Assembly: GCF_902459775.1 (NCBI RefSeq)
Contig: NZ_CABPSQ010000002.1
Location: forward strand, 620,001-684,000
Reading direction: 5' to 3'
Origin: Pandoraea captiosa
Lineage (GTDB): Bacteria > Pseudomonadota > Gammaproteobacteria > Burkholderiales > Burkholderiaceae
DNA length: 64,000 nt
Of the stretch, positions 46,496 through 56,831 are shown one piece after another. The translations under genes were made by a program, and so were the position numbers. Numbering within the stretch: the stretch's first letter is position 1; each line of letters opens with the position of its first letter. The notes beneath the pieces were generated by a model that ran no database searches, had not been told where the DNA came from, and was given only the letters and a program-made list of their open reading frames with translations.

Positions 46496-49400
46496 GCCGA
46501 AGCCTCCGCGTGACGTACATCGGATTTTTTCTTCGGTTTGCTAAAGCGCGACGTCACGACAACGTAGAACAAGGGAATGAAGAATATGGCAAGGAAGGTG
46601 GCCATCGCCATGCCGCCGATAACACCGGTTCCAATAGCATGTTTGCTGCCCGAACCAGCCCCACTAGAGATCGCCAAAGGAATCACGCCCATCGTGAACG
46701 CCAGAGACGTCATGATGATCGGACGCAGACGGAGTCGAGATGCCTCAATTGCTGCGTCGATGAGACTGCGGCCTTCATTTTCGTAAAGATCTTTTGCAAA
46801 CTCGACGATCAGGATAGCGTTCTTTGCGCTCAAGCCGACCGTGGTCAGTAAACCAATCTGGAAAAATGCATCATTTTCCAAGCCGCGCAGAAGGGTCGCA
46901 ATTACGGTGCCGAGCACGCCTAGTGGAATCACGAGCAGCACGGCAAACGGCACCGACCAACTCTCATACAGGGCCGCGAGACATAAGAACACTGCGATGA
47001 TCGACAGCACGTAGAGCGCTGGGGCCTGCGAACCCGACAGCCGCTCTTCATACGACGACCCAGTCCATGCAACACTCACGCCGGAAGGAAGATTTGCGGC
47101 GATCTCCTGCACTGCGCGCATCGCATCTCCAGAACTGAAACCAGGTGCGGGTTGACCAAGTAGTTCCACCGCCGGTAAACCGTTATAGCGTTCGAGCTTG
47201 GGCGAGCCGTATGTCCACTCACCGGTGGCAAATGTGGCAAACGAAACCATGTCGCCTGCTTTGTTGCGCACATACCATTTGCTGAAATCCTCCGGAGTGA
47301 TACGTGATGCCGGCACGCCTTGCACATAGACACGCTTAACCCGATCTCGGTCGATGAAATCATTGACGTACGATGAGCCCCACGCTGCGGACATCGTGGA
47401 ATTGATGTCAGCGATGGTGACACCATATGCGCGTGCTTTTTCGTCATCGATCAAGACGCGATATTGAGGTTCGTCATCTTTCCCGTTGGGTCTCACCAGA
47501 CTAAGCTCACGACGTTTCGCGGCCTCTGCCAAAAATTTCGCACGCGCCTCCATCAGGTGCTCATGTCCCTTGCCGCTAGCATCCTGCAAAAATAAATCGA
47601 AGCCGGTTGCGTTTCCCAGCTCCATGATTGCAGGAGGTAGAAAGGCGAGCGCTACCGCAGATCTGATCTGACCGAAGCGCTTCATTGCCTTGCGTTGTAG
47701 CTCGGCCGCCGTCAACTTACGGTTCTCCCACGGCTTGAGCATCACGAAGGCCATTCCAGAGTTCTGCCCTCGTCCGGAAAAACTAAAGCCATTCACTGCG
47801 AACACTGCGCTGACGGTTTCGTGTTCATCAACTAGGAGGTAGTCAGACATTTCCTTCAGTACCTTGTCGGTCTGTTCTGCGGTACTGTTCTTGGGTAGCT
47901 CTACTTGCGTAACGATAAATCCCTGATCTTCGTCGGGTAGAAAGGACGTCGGCATAAGCGGAAACAGCAAGCCGAGAGCAACTACAATGCCCACGAACGC
48001 GAGCATGTAACGACCACGTCCACGGAGCACGCGCGCCACTCCCCGCTCATACCTATCGGCACTTCGATCGAACGTTCGGTTAAACCACCCGAAGAATCCG
48101 CGCTTCTCGTGCTCATCAAACACCGGCTTTAGTAACGTCGCACATAGTGCCGGGGTAAAGACAAGGGCGACCAGCACCGATAGCGCCATCGCTGTGACGA
48201 TGGTGATTGAGAATTGACGGTAAATCACGCCAATCGACCCACCGAAGAATGCCATCGGCACAAAAACCGCCGAGAGCACCAGCCCGATTCCAACCAACGC
48301 ACCAGAAATTTGGTCCATCGACTTCCGCGACGCTTCTACTGGCGACAGTCCCTCCCGGGCCATCAGGCGTTCGACGTTCTCGACGACAACGATTGCGTCG
48401 TCCACCAGGAGGCCAATGGCGAGCACCAAGCCGAACATCGTCAAAATGTTGACCGTAAAGCCGCAGGCCTTCATCACGCCAAATGTACCTAGCAGTACGA
48501 CCGGTACCGCTAGAGTGGGAATCAACGTTGCACGCCAGTTCTGTAGAAACAGATACATGATGATAAAGACCAGCACGATGGCCTCAATCAGCGTGTGAAC
48601 TACGCCTTTGATTGATTCACTGACGACAGGGGCGGTGTCATAGGGGTAAACAACTTTTACCCCAGCCGGAAGCGTTGGCTCGATTTGCTTGAGCGTTTCC
48701 CGAACCGCCTTAACTGCATCAAGCGTGTTCCCCCCGGAAACCAGACGAAGTGCGATACCGGCACTTGGCTTCCCGTTGTACATAGCACTAATGGAATAGT
48801 CATCCGCACCGAGCTTCACGTCTGCCACATCACGCAAGCGCACCTGTGAGCCGTCCGCATTCACTTTCAGCAGGATGTCTCCAAACTGCTTCGGCGTTTG
48901 GAGCAGAGACTTCCCAATCACTGTAGCGTTGATCTCGACCTTGCCTGAGCTTGGTCGCCCACCGAGTTGTCCAGACGAGACCTGAACGTTTTGCTCCTGA
49001 ATTGACGTGATCACGTCGCTTGGCATCAGCTTGTAGCTATCAAGCTTGGCAGGGTCGAGCCAAACGCGCATCGCGTTCTGAGCGCCCAGCACCATGAAGT
49101 CGCCGACACCAGGCGTTCGCGTGATCGGGTCCTGGAGTTGAGACACCACCAAGTCGCCAAGTGCATAGTTGTCTAGTCGACCGTCCTCGGAAACAAGCGC
49201 GGCAACCAGCATGAAGTTCAGCTTGTACTTGACGACTCGAAGCCCAAGCTTCTGCACGGCTTCCGGCAACATTGGCGTCGCCAATGACAGTTTGTTTTGT
49301 ACCTGTACCTGCGCTGTATCGGGGTCAACGCTCTGCTCAAAGGTCACGATAATAGTGACGCTACCGTCGGTGTTGCTTTCCGAGCGGACATAGCGGAGGC

Positions 49401-49620
49401 CATCCAGCCCATTCATCTGCTGTTCAATAACCTGTGTGACCGTGTCCTGCACTGTTTGTGCAGAGGCGCCAGGATAGCTCGCGATAATGCCAATGGCGGG
49501 AGGAGCAATGTTGGGATATTGATTCACGGGCATGCTCGCTACTGCAAGCGAGCCCGCGATGATGATTACGATTGCGATGACCCACGCGAAAATAGGCCTG
49601 TCGATAAAGAATCTAGACAT
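46492..49620 (-). CDS. RND multidrug efflux permease (HAE1 family)
   Basis: 1,042-residue AcrB/MexB-type proton-driven pump with twelve helices and two large periplasmic loops. Marks are the [21 protein letters not shown] start, the proton-relay Asp pair in [15 protein letters not shown], and [17 protein letters not shown] in the second half. HAE1 pumps export hydrophobic drugs and solvents. Neighbours are the adaptor 11 bases upstream and the channel overlapping downstream. Confidence 0.95.
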   Translation of the reverse strand: MSRFFIDRPIFAWVIAIVIIIAGSLAVASMPVNQYPNIAPPAIGIIASYPGASAQTVQDTVTQVIEQQMNGLDGLRYVRSESNTDGSVTIIVTFEQSVDPDTAQVQVQNKLSLATPMLPEAVQKLGLRVVKYKLNFMLVAALVSEDGRLDNYALGDLVVSQLQDPITRTPGVGDFMVLGAQNAMRVWLDPAKLDSYKLMPSDVITSIQEQNVQVSSGQLGGRPSSGKVEINATVIGKSLLQTPKQFGDILLKVNADGSQVRLRDVADVKLGADDYSISAMYNGKPSAGIALRLVSGGNTLDAVKAVRETLKQIEPTLPAGVKVVYPYDTAPVVSESIKGVVHTLIEAIVLVFIIMYLFLQNWRATLIPTLAVPVVLLGTFGVMKACGFTVNILTMFGLVLAIGLLVDDAIVVVENVERLMAREGLSPVEASRKSMDQISGALVGIGLVLSAVFVPMAFFGGSIGVIYRQFSITIVTAMALSVLVALVFTPALCATLLKPVFDEHEKRGFFGWFNRTFDRSADRYERGVARVLRGRGRYMLAFVGIVVALGLLFPLMPTSFLPDEDQGFIVTQVELPKNSTAEQTDKVLKEMSDYLLVDEHETVSAVFAVNGFSFSGRGQNSGMAFVMLKPWENRKLTAAELQRKAMKRFGQIRSAVALAFLPPAIMELGNATGFDLFLQDASGKGHEHLMEARAKFLAEAAKRRELSLVRPNGKDDEPQYRVLIDDEKARAYGVTIADINSTMSAAWGSSYVNDFIDRDRVKRVYVQGVPASRITPEDFSKWYVRNKAGDMVSFATFATGEWTYGSPKLERYNGLPAVELLGQPAPGFSSGDAMRAVQEIAANLPSGVSVAWTGSSYEERLSGSQAPALYVLSIIAVFLCLAALYESWSVPFAVLLVIPLGVLGTVIATLLRGLENDAFFQIGLLTTVGLSAKNAILIVEFAKDLYENEGRSLIDAAIEASRLRLRPIIMTSLAFTMGVIPLAISSGAGSGSKHAIGTGVIGGMAMATFLAIFFIPLFYVVVTSRFSKPKKKSDVRHAEASA

Positions 49621-49631
49621 GTGATCGGCCT

Positions 49632-50771
49632 TTAGTCGGTCTGGCGGGGAGAAGATACGCCGGTGGATTTAGGCGGGCTAACATCAACGGGCCTCACTTG
49701 TCCACCTGGACGCGCAAACTGCAAACCATCGACAATCACCCGGTCACCACTCTGCAAGCCACTCCGTATCAGCCACTGCCCATCGATTGCGCGATCGGTT
49801 GCCAGAGAGCGCTGCTGGACCCGGCTTTGAGAATCAACAATCAGCGCGACCGCATTTCCTTGGGTATCCCGTGATACAGCGCGTTGCGGGACCAAAATCG
49901 CGTGCTCACGCACGCCCTCCAGCAATTCAGCTCGTACAAACATACCGGGTAGCAGAGCTCCCTCCGGATTGGGAAAGACCGCCCGCAACGTCACTGCACC
50001 AGTGCTAGCATCCACGCTGACTTCGGAAAATTTTAGCTTCCCCGCATGAGGGTAGGTGCGACCGTTCTCCAGCTTGAGATGTATCTCCGCCTGTCCGCCA
50101 ACGTTCTTGATTTGCCCGTTGCTCAACTCTTCCTTCATCTGAAGTAAGGCCTTAGCCGGTTGCTCAATATCGACGTAAATCGGATCCAACTGCTGTACGG
50201 TTGCCAGCGCTGTGGTTTGATTCGCAGTAAGTAGGGCGCCCTGTGTAACAGATGAGCGTCCGATACGGCCGGAGATCGGCGCCGTGATGCGGGTATATCC
50301 AAGGTCAATACGTGCACTTTCGGCTGCAGCTTTTGCCTGAAGGTATTGGGAGCGAGCATCGTCAACCTGCTGCTGACTCACGGCGTGAACCTTGACCAAC
50401 GTCTCATACCGTTGAGACAGCGAACGGGCCGAATCCAGACTGGCTTCAGCTCTTGCCTCGATCGCACGGAAAGGTGCGGAATCGATCTGGTAAAGCACTT
50501 GTCCGGCTTTCACCATCGAGCCTTCCTCGAAGTGGCGCTTCAAGAGGATGCCCCCCACCTGGGGCCGCACTTCGGCAACCATATATGCCGAAGCTCGACC
50601 AGGAAGATCGGAAGAGAGGTTCACGGTCCTAGGTGCCAGCGTAACAACCTTGACCTCTGGAGCTTCCGCTGTCTTCGTGCCCGAATCTGTTCTGCTGCAA
50701 GCGGGCAGGAGCGCAATGCCCAAAATCCCCAAGGCCGTAACCATGGCGCGGGGTGTCATTTGATTCTTCAT
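49632..50771 (-). CDS. RND periplasmic adaptor lipoprotein
   Basis: 379 residues: lipobox LLPACS, then lipoyl and hairpin regions ([25 protein letters not shown]) and a beta-barrel ([16 protein letters not shown]). It links permease and channel. It is the first gene of the operon and faces the TetR gene, with two operators in the gap. Confidence 0.93.
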   Translation of the reverse strand: MKNQMTPRAMVTALGILGIALLPACSRTDSGTKTAEAPEVKVVTLAPRTVNLSSDLPGRASAYMVAEVRPQVGGILLKRHFEEGSMVKAGQVLYQIDSAPFRAIEARAEASLDSARSLSQRYETLVKVHAVSQQQVDDARSQYLQAKAAAESARIDLGYTRITAPISGRIGRSSVTQGALLTANQTTALATVQQLDPIYVDIEQPAKALLQMKEELSNGQIKNVGGQAEIHLKLENGRTYPHAGKLKFSEVSVDASTGAVTLRAVFPNPEGALLPGMFVRAELLEGVREHAILVPQRAVSRDTQGNAVALIVDSQSRVQQRSLATDRAIDGQWLIRSGLQSGDRVIVDGLQFARPGGQVRPVDVSPPKSTGVSSPRQTD

Positions 50772-50787
50772 TGAATATATTAATATT

Positions 50788-50807
50788 TAGGTGGCTCGAC
50801 CCACCTA
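50788..50807. promoter_or_regulatory. TetR operator, copy 1 (near the pump operon)
   Basis: TAGGTGGCTCGACCCACCTA is an almost perfect palindrome 17 bases before the adaptor start, next to an AT-rich promoter-like stretch. A second copy lies exactly 100 bp away. Confidence 0.75.
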
Positions 50808-50887
50808 TTTTTCTGGTGAAATGACGGGGTGGTGGGCTGATCGCAGAACGCGAGCGGATCACGCTAGGAAGGAACGCACCTACAATT

Positions 50888-50907
50888 TAGGTCGAACGAC
50901 CCACCTA
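50888..50907. promoter_or_regulatory. TetR operator, copy 2 (near tetR)
   Basis: TAGGTCGAACGACCCACCTA shares the half-site GACCCACCTA and the preceding ATT with copy 1. It lies about 100 bases before the TetR start and likely gives self-control. Confidence 0.7.
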
Positions 50908-51008
50908 ATGAAAGTGTAAAGTATCAAGGCACTATTCGGGCGCAAGCAAATACTTAGCAAACACTCTAATTCGCCCCAGGTACCCTCCGATCAACTGTGA
51001 GAAGAACG

Positions 51009-51602
51009 ATGACAACTGCGAAAAAGCTCAACGAAACGGCCGTGGCAGTTCGACGGAAGGAGCAAGTGCTCAAGGCTGCGGCGGAGTGCGTGAGACGCGA
51101 AGGATTTCACCGGACCAGCATGTCCCAAATCTCTGCGGCTGCGGGAATGAGCGCGGGCCACATCCATCACTTCTTCGGTGGGAAAGAGGGAATCATTGCC
51201 GGCATCGTCGCCCGAGAGCACAGCGAGCTCGGTCAACTGATCGACGACTGCAGAGCGGCCGCGCGTGACCAGGACGCCGTCTCGGCAATCCTGAACGTCA
51301 TCCCAAAAAGCGTCGCACGCTACGTGGATTCCGCAAATGCCACGCTGTCGATCGAAATTCTCGCCGAGTCGACCCGGAATCCCGAGGTCTCAAAGTTGAT
51401 AGGCAACAACGATCTTGAGGTGCGCGAGGCATTTCACGACCTCCTGGGGGCGGGCACTCCGGGTGTCCAATCGCGGTGTGAGATCGTTGCTGCACTTCTT
51501 GAAGGTCTGTCTGCACGAGCCCTACGAAATGCGGACTCCGCTAAGACAGTTGACATGGAAATGTTGCAACGCGCCGTCGGATACATTCTGTCGGAGGCAT
51601 AG
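51009..51602 (+). CDS. TetR/AcrR-family repressor of the RND pump
   Basis: 197 residues: N-terminal helix-turn-helix (AAAECVRREGFHRTSMSQISAAAGMSAGHIHHFFGGKEGI) and a ligand-binding C-terminal domain. It is divergent from the pump operon, with two matching 20-bp operators between, the classic layout of a local efflux repressor. ATG 51009 is chosen (AGAAG in front); a GTG at 50997 would add four residues. Confidence 0.9.
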   Translation: MTTAKKLNETAVAVRRKEQVLKAAAECVRREGFHRTSMSQISAAAGMSAGHIHHFFGGKEGIIAGIVAREHSELGQLIDDCRAAARDQDAVSAILNVIPKSVARYVDSANATLSIEILAESTRNPEVSKLIGNNDLEVREAFHDLLGAGTPGVQSRCEIVAALLEGLSARALRNADSAKTVDMEMLQRAVGYILSEA

Positions 51603-51676
51603 TCGCCGAGGAAATAGATATAGCGACGAATGAGCGACACTTCGATCCGCGTACCGGGCGTGCGGCAGGCAAGGAA

Positions 51677-51853
51677 ATGTGGGGGGGCATTGCGCCCAGT
51701 GAGGTCGTCCGCGCCACCGATGAGACAGTGCGGCTAGCACGATTTCTCAGGAAAGATGAGCTTTTCCACTGGATTGGGGCGGTTCAAAGCATTCTGCCCG
51801 ATCCATCGAGCTTCGATCACCTCCTCTCTCACGCAGCAATTCGACCGCTTTGA
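51677..51853 (+). other. Short frame, possible remnant
   Basis: Frame beginning MWGGIAPSEVVRATDETVRL and ending in a TGA at 51851-51853, 58 residues. The same frame stays open about 26 codons upstream without a start, and composition looks coding. It could be the end of a lost gene. No family recognised; nothing else is seen between tetR and ndmA. Confidence 0.3.
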
Positions 51854-51964
51854 TTGGGTAGTACACCATTGCTATGCGATCAACGTCGACATCGGTACTC
51901 ACCCACGGGCTGCTTGCTTGTGAAGCGGGTGGCGCACGCACACGCCCCCCGCTCGCTTCAACGG

Positions 51965-53035
51965 TTAAGCCTGCCGCAGGTCGGCATACTCCCGAGTGCT
52001 TTCCAGCTGAGGCGTGAGGAGTGCCTTGCGGAACGCGTCGCCACTTTCCGCATAGGCCATTTGCAACTCCCTGAGCCACTTCCGGTACTGAACGGACACT
52101 TTGTCTGTAGTGACGGAAACTTCGTCACTCGAGATGCCCTTGGGCCACTGTGATTCAATGACGGGTTGATCTTCGGCGAAGACAACGTTGTTGAATGCGA
52201 TGTGCAGATAGTCGGAATCCCCGACCTGCTCTCGCGCGAAAATCAAAAAGTTCTTGGTCGTGGTGTCATCAACGGGGCAAGACACGTTAAAGAGCACATG
52301 CAATGAATCGCTCGTGTATTTTTTCACCGCGAGGTTGATAGCAAACGGCATGCTGCAGTGGTACGAGAAGGTTCCGATCGGGGCTTCTTCCGGAACATCC
52401 ATGTCTTCGGGCGTCTCGTACACGAAGCGGAGTTGCCCATTCACTCGGTCCATCGGAACGATCGGAGGTTCCGCGTTCTGGGGATCAAATAGCGTACCTG
52501 GGTGAATGAACGCAAAGTGAGAGAAATCTGTGAAGTTCTCCCAGCGCCGCTCCGCTGTCGCATCCCACCAATATGGCTCTTGTACAACAATGCGCATTTT
52601 TGGATCGTTGGCCGCGCTGAAGTACGGAATCTCGGTGCAGTCGAGCGTGGAGTCCAAACGGACCCAGATGAGGCCATACTTTTCCTCGCAGCTGAAGCGT
52701 TCAACTTTCGCTTTAGCGGGAATCGGGTTACCGGGACATGCAGGGATCAACTGACATACGCCCTTCGTATCGTACTGCCATCCATGGTACGGGCACTGAA
52801 TTTGCTCGTTGACCACTTTGCCGCACGAGAGCTTAGCCGATCTATGGGCACAACGATCACGCATCGCGACATACTCTTTGCCGAGCTTCGCGATCACGAT
52901 CTGTTCGTTGAGTAGCTTTACGCCAAGGGGGCCGACGCTGGACGGGTGCGCTCGTTCCAGCTCGGTGACGGTGCAAACGGGGTGCCAGAAGTGGCGCAGA
53001 TACTCCCTGTCTTCCTGCTTAGCTGCCTGTTGCAT
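51965..53035 (-). CDS. ndmA: Methylxanthine N1-demethylase NdmA
   Basis: 356-residue Rieske oxygenase. The Rieske cluster ligands are Cys62/His64 (RCAHRSAKL) and Cys81/His84 (CPYHGWQYD); the mononuclear iron histidines are His173 and His178 (NFTDFSHFAFIHPGT). As I recall the Pseudomonas putida CBB5 enzyme, the sequence follows NdmA almost throughout (YLRHFWHPVCTVTELE, PYFSAANDP, EPYWWDATAERRWENF). NdmA removes the N1 methyl of caffeine or theophylline, using electrons from NdmD and releasing formaldehyde. A GntR-type operator lies at 53205-53214 in its promoter region. Confidence 0.88.
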   Translation of the reverse strand: MQQAAKQEDREYLRHFWHPVCTVTELERAHPSSVGPLGVKLLNEQIVIAKLGKEYVAMRDRCAHRSAKLSCGKVVNEQIQCPYHGWQYDTKGVCQLIPACPGNPIPAKAKVERFSCEEKYGLIWVRLDSTLDCTEIPYFSAANDPKMRIVVQEPYWWDATAERRWENFTDFSHFAFIHPGTLFDPQNAEPPIVPMDRVNGQLRFVYETPEDMDVPEEAPIGTFSYHCSMPFAINLAVKKYTSDSLHVLFNVSCPVDDTTTKNFLIFAREQVGDSDYLHIAFNNVVFAEDQPVIESQWPKGISSDEVSVTTDKVSVQYRKWLRELQMAYAESGDAFRKALLTPQLESTREYADLRQA

Positions 53036-53204
53036 GTCAATGCCTTCTTTGTGGTGGATTTGAAGTTCACTCGATAGCGAGATCGGTGATGCGAATCACG
53101 CGCTCTTGCTGCTGTCGAGTCCCTCATCGCTCACCCCGTTTGTGGCCAGGTATGAGCGCCAGTCACTGCCCCCTGATCATTTTTGGACCTTTAGGTTGAG
53201 TTTC

Positions 53205-53214
53205 TGGTATACCA
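53205..53214. promoter_or_regulatory. GntR-type operator before ndmA
   Basis: TGGTATACCA, perfect palindrome. Read toward ndmA it is TTGGTATACCAGA, identical over 13 bases to the sites before ndmB and ndmC. It lies 170 bases before the ndmA start. The rest of the 605-base gap to 53641 holds a second site and no gene. Confidence 0.8.
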
Positions 53215-53473
53215 AAAATAGGTCGACGAAATTTCCCTGTCAACCAAGGGGATTTCCGGATCGCTGGCTGCTCTGATCTACGCGCAATGCGTCAAATGGT
53301 ACGTGCCTTGCTTCAATTTGCAGCGTGCACCGGATTGATGCCTCACTCATAAGCGCAGTAGGAACGCCGGCAGAGTTCCCGCACGGCTTCTCGTGACGTC
53401 ACCTAACCTATCTCTAACCTTTGTCGGCGTCTACGCTCCGAATCGCGGGAAAATACCAGTCAATATATTTTTT

Positions 53474-53506
53474 TTGGCATTTTAGAAATGCTAGTCTGGT
53501 ATACCT
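53474..53506 (+). promoter_or_regulatory. Promoter and overlapping operator of the NCS2 permease gene
   Basis: TTGGCA (53474-53479) and TGGTAT (53497-53502) are spaced 17 bases, like a -35/-10 pair. The -10 is part of the operator TGGTATACCT (53497-53506; CTGGTATACC matches the others on the reverse strand). Regulator binding would block polymerase directly. Confidence 0.6.
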
Positions 53507-53640
53507 TTCTCGCGGGTGCCGCTTAACCTTCGAGACAAGCGAATACGAGAGCCGTCAATCACGCGGCCACACTTCCCATAAACCACCAACGCACGGACGG
53601 CGCCATTAGGTGCCACTAGGAACGTAACTTGGAGGATGAA

Positions 53641-54984
53641 ATGCAGCGTCGTCGCGTTGATGAAAATTTGGGAGCGCTCTCGCTCCTTGTTCTCGGGTGT
53701 CAGCACGTCCTTGTCATGTATGCAGGGGCCATTGCGATTCCGTTGGTGTTAGGCGCAGCTCTCAATTTGCCGAAGCAGCAGATCGCGTTATTGATCAATG
53801 CAGACCTGTTTGCGTGCGGCTTGGCCACACTGGTGCAGGCCGTAGGAGTGGGGGGAATCGGCATCCGCCTTCCGGTCATGATGGGGGTGACGTTCACAGC
53901 GATGGGGCCAATGATCGCGATTGGCACTAACCCTAGCGCTGGGCTCCTCGGCATCTTTGGAGCTACGATTGGTGCCGGTATCGTCGGGATTCTGGTGGCG
54001 CCCGTGGTCGGCAAGCTCCTGCGATTTTTTCCGCCTTTGGTAACGGGCACAGAGATTCTTGCGGTGGGGCTCTCTTTGATGGGAGTAGCCGCAGCATGGT
54101 CGGCGGGCGGCTTTGGTAATCCCAACTTTGGTAGTCCGCTTTACCTTGGGATCGCCGCTTCGGTGCTTGTCGCCATTCTTCTGCTGGTGCGTTTCGCCCG
54201 CGGCTTTATCGCAAACATTGCGATTCTGCTCGGACTACTGTTCGGATTTGTCGTGTCGGGAGCACTAGGGCAAGTGTCCATGGGGGAACTCAAGGAAGTC
54301 CCGGCGTTCGGGTTTATTCTCCCGTTTCACTTTGGCGTCCCCGTGTTCAGTTTTTGGCCGATTGCTGCGATGAGCATTGTCATGTTCGTCACTTTCATCG
54401 AATCAGCGGGCATGTTTCTGGCGCTTGGAGAAATCGTGGACAAGCCCGTCGAAGAGAAAGACCTTGTCCGAGGATTTCGGGCGGACGGTCTGGGTACGAT
54501 CATCGGAGGGATTTTTAACACTTTTCCGTACACGTCTTACGCACAGAACGTTGGCTTAGTTAGCGTCACGGGGGTGAAAAGTCGCTGGGTGTGCGCTACT
54601 GCCGGCGTATTGTTGATGGTGCTTGGCCTTTTTCCCAAAGTCGCTGTAGTCGTAGCATCGATTCCGCCGTTTGTTCTCGGCGGGGCGGGCATCGTAATGT
54701 TTGGGATGGTCACCGCGAGCGGTATCAAGGTTCTTACTAGGGTTGATCTGACCGACCTAAGAAACCTCTACGTGATTGCCATCAGTATCGCTGTCGGTAT
54801 GCTGCCAGTGGTCTCTCCCAAGTTCTTCTCGCAGTTTCCGCATGACCTGGCGCCGATTCTTGAGAGCCCCATCCTGTTGACAGCCATATCAGCGATAGTA
54901 CTGAATGTCTTTTTCAACGGTGTTGGAGACGCTGACGAAGCGCGCGTGACGCTTATGAAAACGGCGCGAGAGGCTGAGCTTTGA
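53641..54984 (+). CDS. NCS2 purine/xanthine permease family transporter
   Basis: 447-residue nucleobase:cation symporter-2 with about 14 helices. Family signs: GCQHVLVMYAGAIAIPLVLG at the start, the NCS2 motif TFIESAGMFLALGEIVDKP around residue 255 and FNTFPYTSYAQNVGLVSVTG. NCS2 members take up xanthine, uric acid or other purines. Set between the ndm genes and carrying the same operator, it is the probable methylxanthine importer (inference). ATG 53641 follows TTGGAGGA; a terminator follows the gene. Confidence 0.88.
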   Translation: MQRRRVDENLGALSLLVLGCQHVLVMYAGAIAIPLVLGAALNLPKQQIALLINADLFACGLATLVQAVGVGGIGIRLPVMMGVTFTAMGPMIAIGTNPSAGLLGIFGATIGAGIVGILVAPVVGKLLRFFPPLVTGTEILAVGLSLMGVAAAWSAGGFGNPNFGSPLYLGIAASVLVAILLLVRFARGFIANIAILLGLLFGFVVSGALGQVSMGELKEVPAFGFILPFHFGVPVFSFWPIAAMSIVMFVTFIESAGMFLALGEIVDKPVEEKDLVRGFRADGLGTIIGGIFNTFPYTSYAQNVGLVSVTGVKSRWVCATAGVLLMVLGLFPKVAVVVASIPPFVLGGAGIVMFGMVTASGIKVLTRVDLTDLRNLYVIAISIAVGMLPVVSPKFFSQFPHDLAPILESPILLTAISAIVLNVFFNGVGDADEARVTLMKTAREAEL

Positions 54985-55018
54985 CAGTACTGGCGCGGAC
55001 AGTAGCGCGAGCGCTATC

Positions 55019-55046
55019 AAGGGGCACATGACGTGCCCCTTTTTTC
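55019..55046 (+). terminator. Terminator after the NCS2 permease
   Basis: AAGGGGCAC (55019-55027) and GTGCCCCTT (55033-55041) form a perfect 9-bp stem with a 5-base loop and a T tract. Confidence 0.9.
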
Positions 55047-55098
55047 ACCTGAGAATGATCGCATACCGATTCGGCTGCACAAGCGTCGTACGGAGTCG

Positions 55099-56607
55099 CT
55101 AGCTCCTCGGAGGTTTTGACACTGTTTGCCGAGACACGAACGCTCGGAAGGCGCTCTCAGACATTTGTTCGTGATACCTCCGCTCGGAGCTTGGTGCACG
55201 TCCGTACGGCGAGCGCATGCTGAACAACACACAGGTGCCGGAGAGCAGTCGGCACACCCGCCGCCCGGTGACGACAGGCTCGATCTCTTGGGCGTCTGTG
55301 ACGAATCCGCTATAGCGTCCGCGAGGGGCGTATATGCCAGGCGCCAGCTCGCTTAGATATTCCCTCTGAGCGCCATCGCACATCGCCAATTCCGGTATTG
55401 CCGGTGGGACGTGGGAAAGTTCGACGCGAAAGTACGACCACGCCGCATCATCATTTGAGAGTTCGAGCGTGAGTTTCTTGGGCTTCAGAACGACCACGCC
55501 GCCGTCAGTCATTTGCAGCGAGATCATGCCCGACTCGCCTGCCCGCCGGGCGCTGACAAACCGCACACCGCCTCCTGACGGGTAGATTAGGAAGTTCAAG
55601 AGCCCCGTCTTACCAACCTGATCCAAAACTGAGCAAATGACATCCGCATTTCTCCACTCGACACATGCAGGGTGACCGAAAGGGAAGAGTGCGTGGATTA
55701 ACTCGTTCCACTCCTGCAGGCAGGTAGCCGGGAAATCATGAATGGGTGCCGACCATTCTCTAAGCCGGGCGCTGAAAGCCGATGCGTGGGGGCGATTCTG
55801 AGGGGCCGGGTCCGTGCACTCGATAAGCAGTCGGTCCAAGATCGATGTCTCAACTCCCTGCATATAGTGAACTAACGCATGAGATGCTCGCGGATCATAC
55901 GGGCCGTCGAATGCTTCGCGAGTTCGTGTCAGTGCACACCACAGTGCTTTGCCGAGCGAGTAGACGTCCGCCTCAATGCTATCGACCTGAGCCGCAAGCC
56001 GACGCATTTCCGGTGGAGTCGACGCACTGCCCCTACTGCGTCGCGCAGGCGTTATTTGTGATTTTCGCGGGTACTGCGGTAGGCCGATGTCAGACAAGCA
56101 CAAGCGGCCGTCTAGATGGAGGATATTTGACGGCTTGATTGTGCCACGCGAGATACCGTTATCCGCCAGGCGAACCACCGTATCGGCTAGGTCGGAGAAG
56201 TCACGGGCGATATCTACGTGTCGGGACGTTAGCACGTATTCCGTCAGGGCGGTCGCAAGTGGCATGACGAGCCATGGAACAGTGCCGTACTTTGAGCGCG
56301 GTAGGTTCCGTTGATGGATCGGAATCACCCCATCGACGGGGTGCCCAATGTCCAAGCTCAAGACCGCTGCCCTGAAATGTTCGTAGGAGTCGGCGCTAAT
56401 CGATGTAAAGAGCTTTATCGCATGCGGTGCGTGACTCGGGCTAGATACGCGCCAGACGTCGCCGTTCTCTCCTCCGCCAATCGGAGCATCAAGTGTCCAC
56501 ATACCGAAGCGCTGTCCGTGGCGAAAGGTGCCACTGTGCTCAATGGGTGGCAACGTTCGGCGCCGCGATTGACGGGCGACAGGCGAAGGGGGATTGGTTG
56601 GAGGCAT
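55099..56607 (-). CDS. Kinase-like protein with a broken catalytic loop
   Basis: 502 residues. Residues about 35-290 follow the Ser/Thr kinase fold: glycine loop GGGENGDVW (44-52), Lys65 in HAIKLF, KPSNIL and the metal Asp in SDIG (173-175), then DVYSLGKALWCAL and an ending NRPHASAF. The HRD triad reads Arg-Gly-Thr (154-156), so the catalytic Asp is missing: a probable pseudokinase. The last about 200 residues are a domain I do not recognise. It sits between the permease and the ndmB operon but shares no operator, so its link to caffeine use is open. Confidence 0.75.
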   Translation of the reverse strand: MPPTNPPSPVARQSRRRTLPPIEHSGTFRHGQRFGMWTLDAPIGGGENGDVWRVSSPSHAPHAIKLFTSISADSYEHFRAAVLSLDIGHPVDGVIPIHQRNLPRSKYGTVPWLVMPLATALTEYVLTSRHVDIARDFSDLADTVVRLADNGISRGTIKPSNILHLDGRLCLSDIGLPQYPRKSQITPARRSRGSASTPPEMRRLAAQVDSIEADVYSLGKALWCALTRTREAFDGPYDPRASHALVHYMQGVETSILDRLLIECTDPAPQNRPHASAFSARLREWSAPIHDFPATCLQEWNELIHALFPFGHPACVEWRNADVICSVLDQVGKTGLLNFLIYPSGGGVRFVSARRAGESGMISLQMTDGGVVVLKPKKLTLELSNDDAAWSYFRVELSHVPPAIPELAMCDGAQREYLSELAPGIYAPRGRYSGFVTDAQEIEPVVTGRRVCRLLSGTCVLFSMRSPYGRAPSSERRYHEQMSESAFRAFVSRQTVSKPPRS

Positions 56608-56757
56608 AGGGAGGGGGCCCCGAGTTAGGCACGCGAAACGGTCTGCTGAACTACGCCCTGAAGTGTTCAGAGCGCAATTTCTGCCGTGACAATGCGGGCC
56701 TCAGTTAGGTGAGGTTAAGCAAGCCACCGGGGTGCTGATGAAAATGTCCAGCAACGC

Positions 56758-56785
56758 AAAAAAAGCGAGGGCATTACGCCCCCGC
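56758..56785 (-). terminator. Terminator of the ndmB-TIM barrel operon
   Basis: On the minus strand GCGGGGGC and GCCCTCGC pair (one G-U) across 5 bases, and seven Ts follow (AAAAAAA at 56758-56764 on the plus strand). Confidence 0.8.
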
Positions 56786-56831
56786 AAATATCCAACGACG
56801 GATGCTTGAAACGGAAAACGGAGGATCGAAC

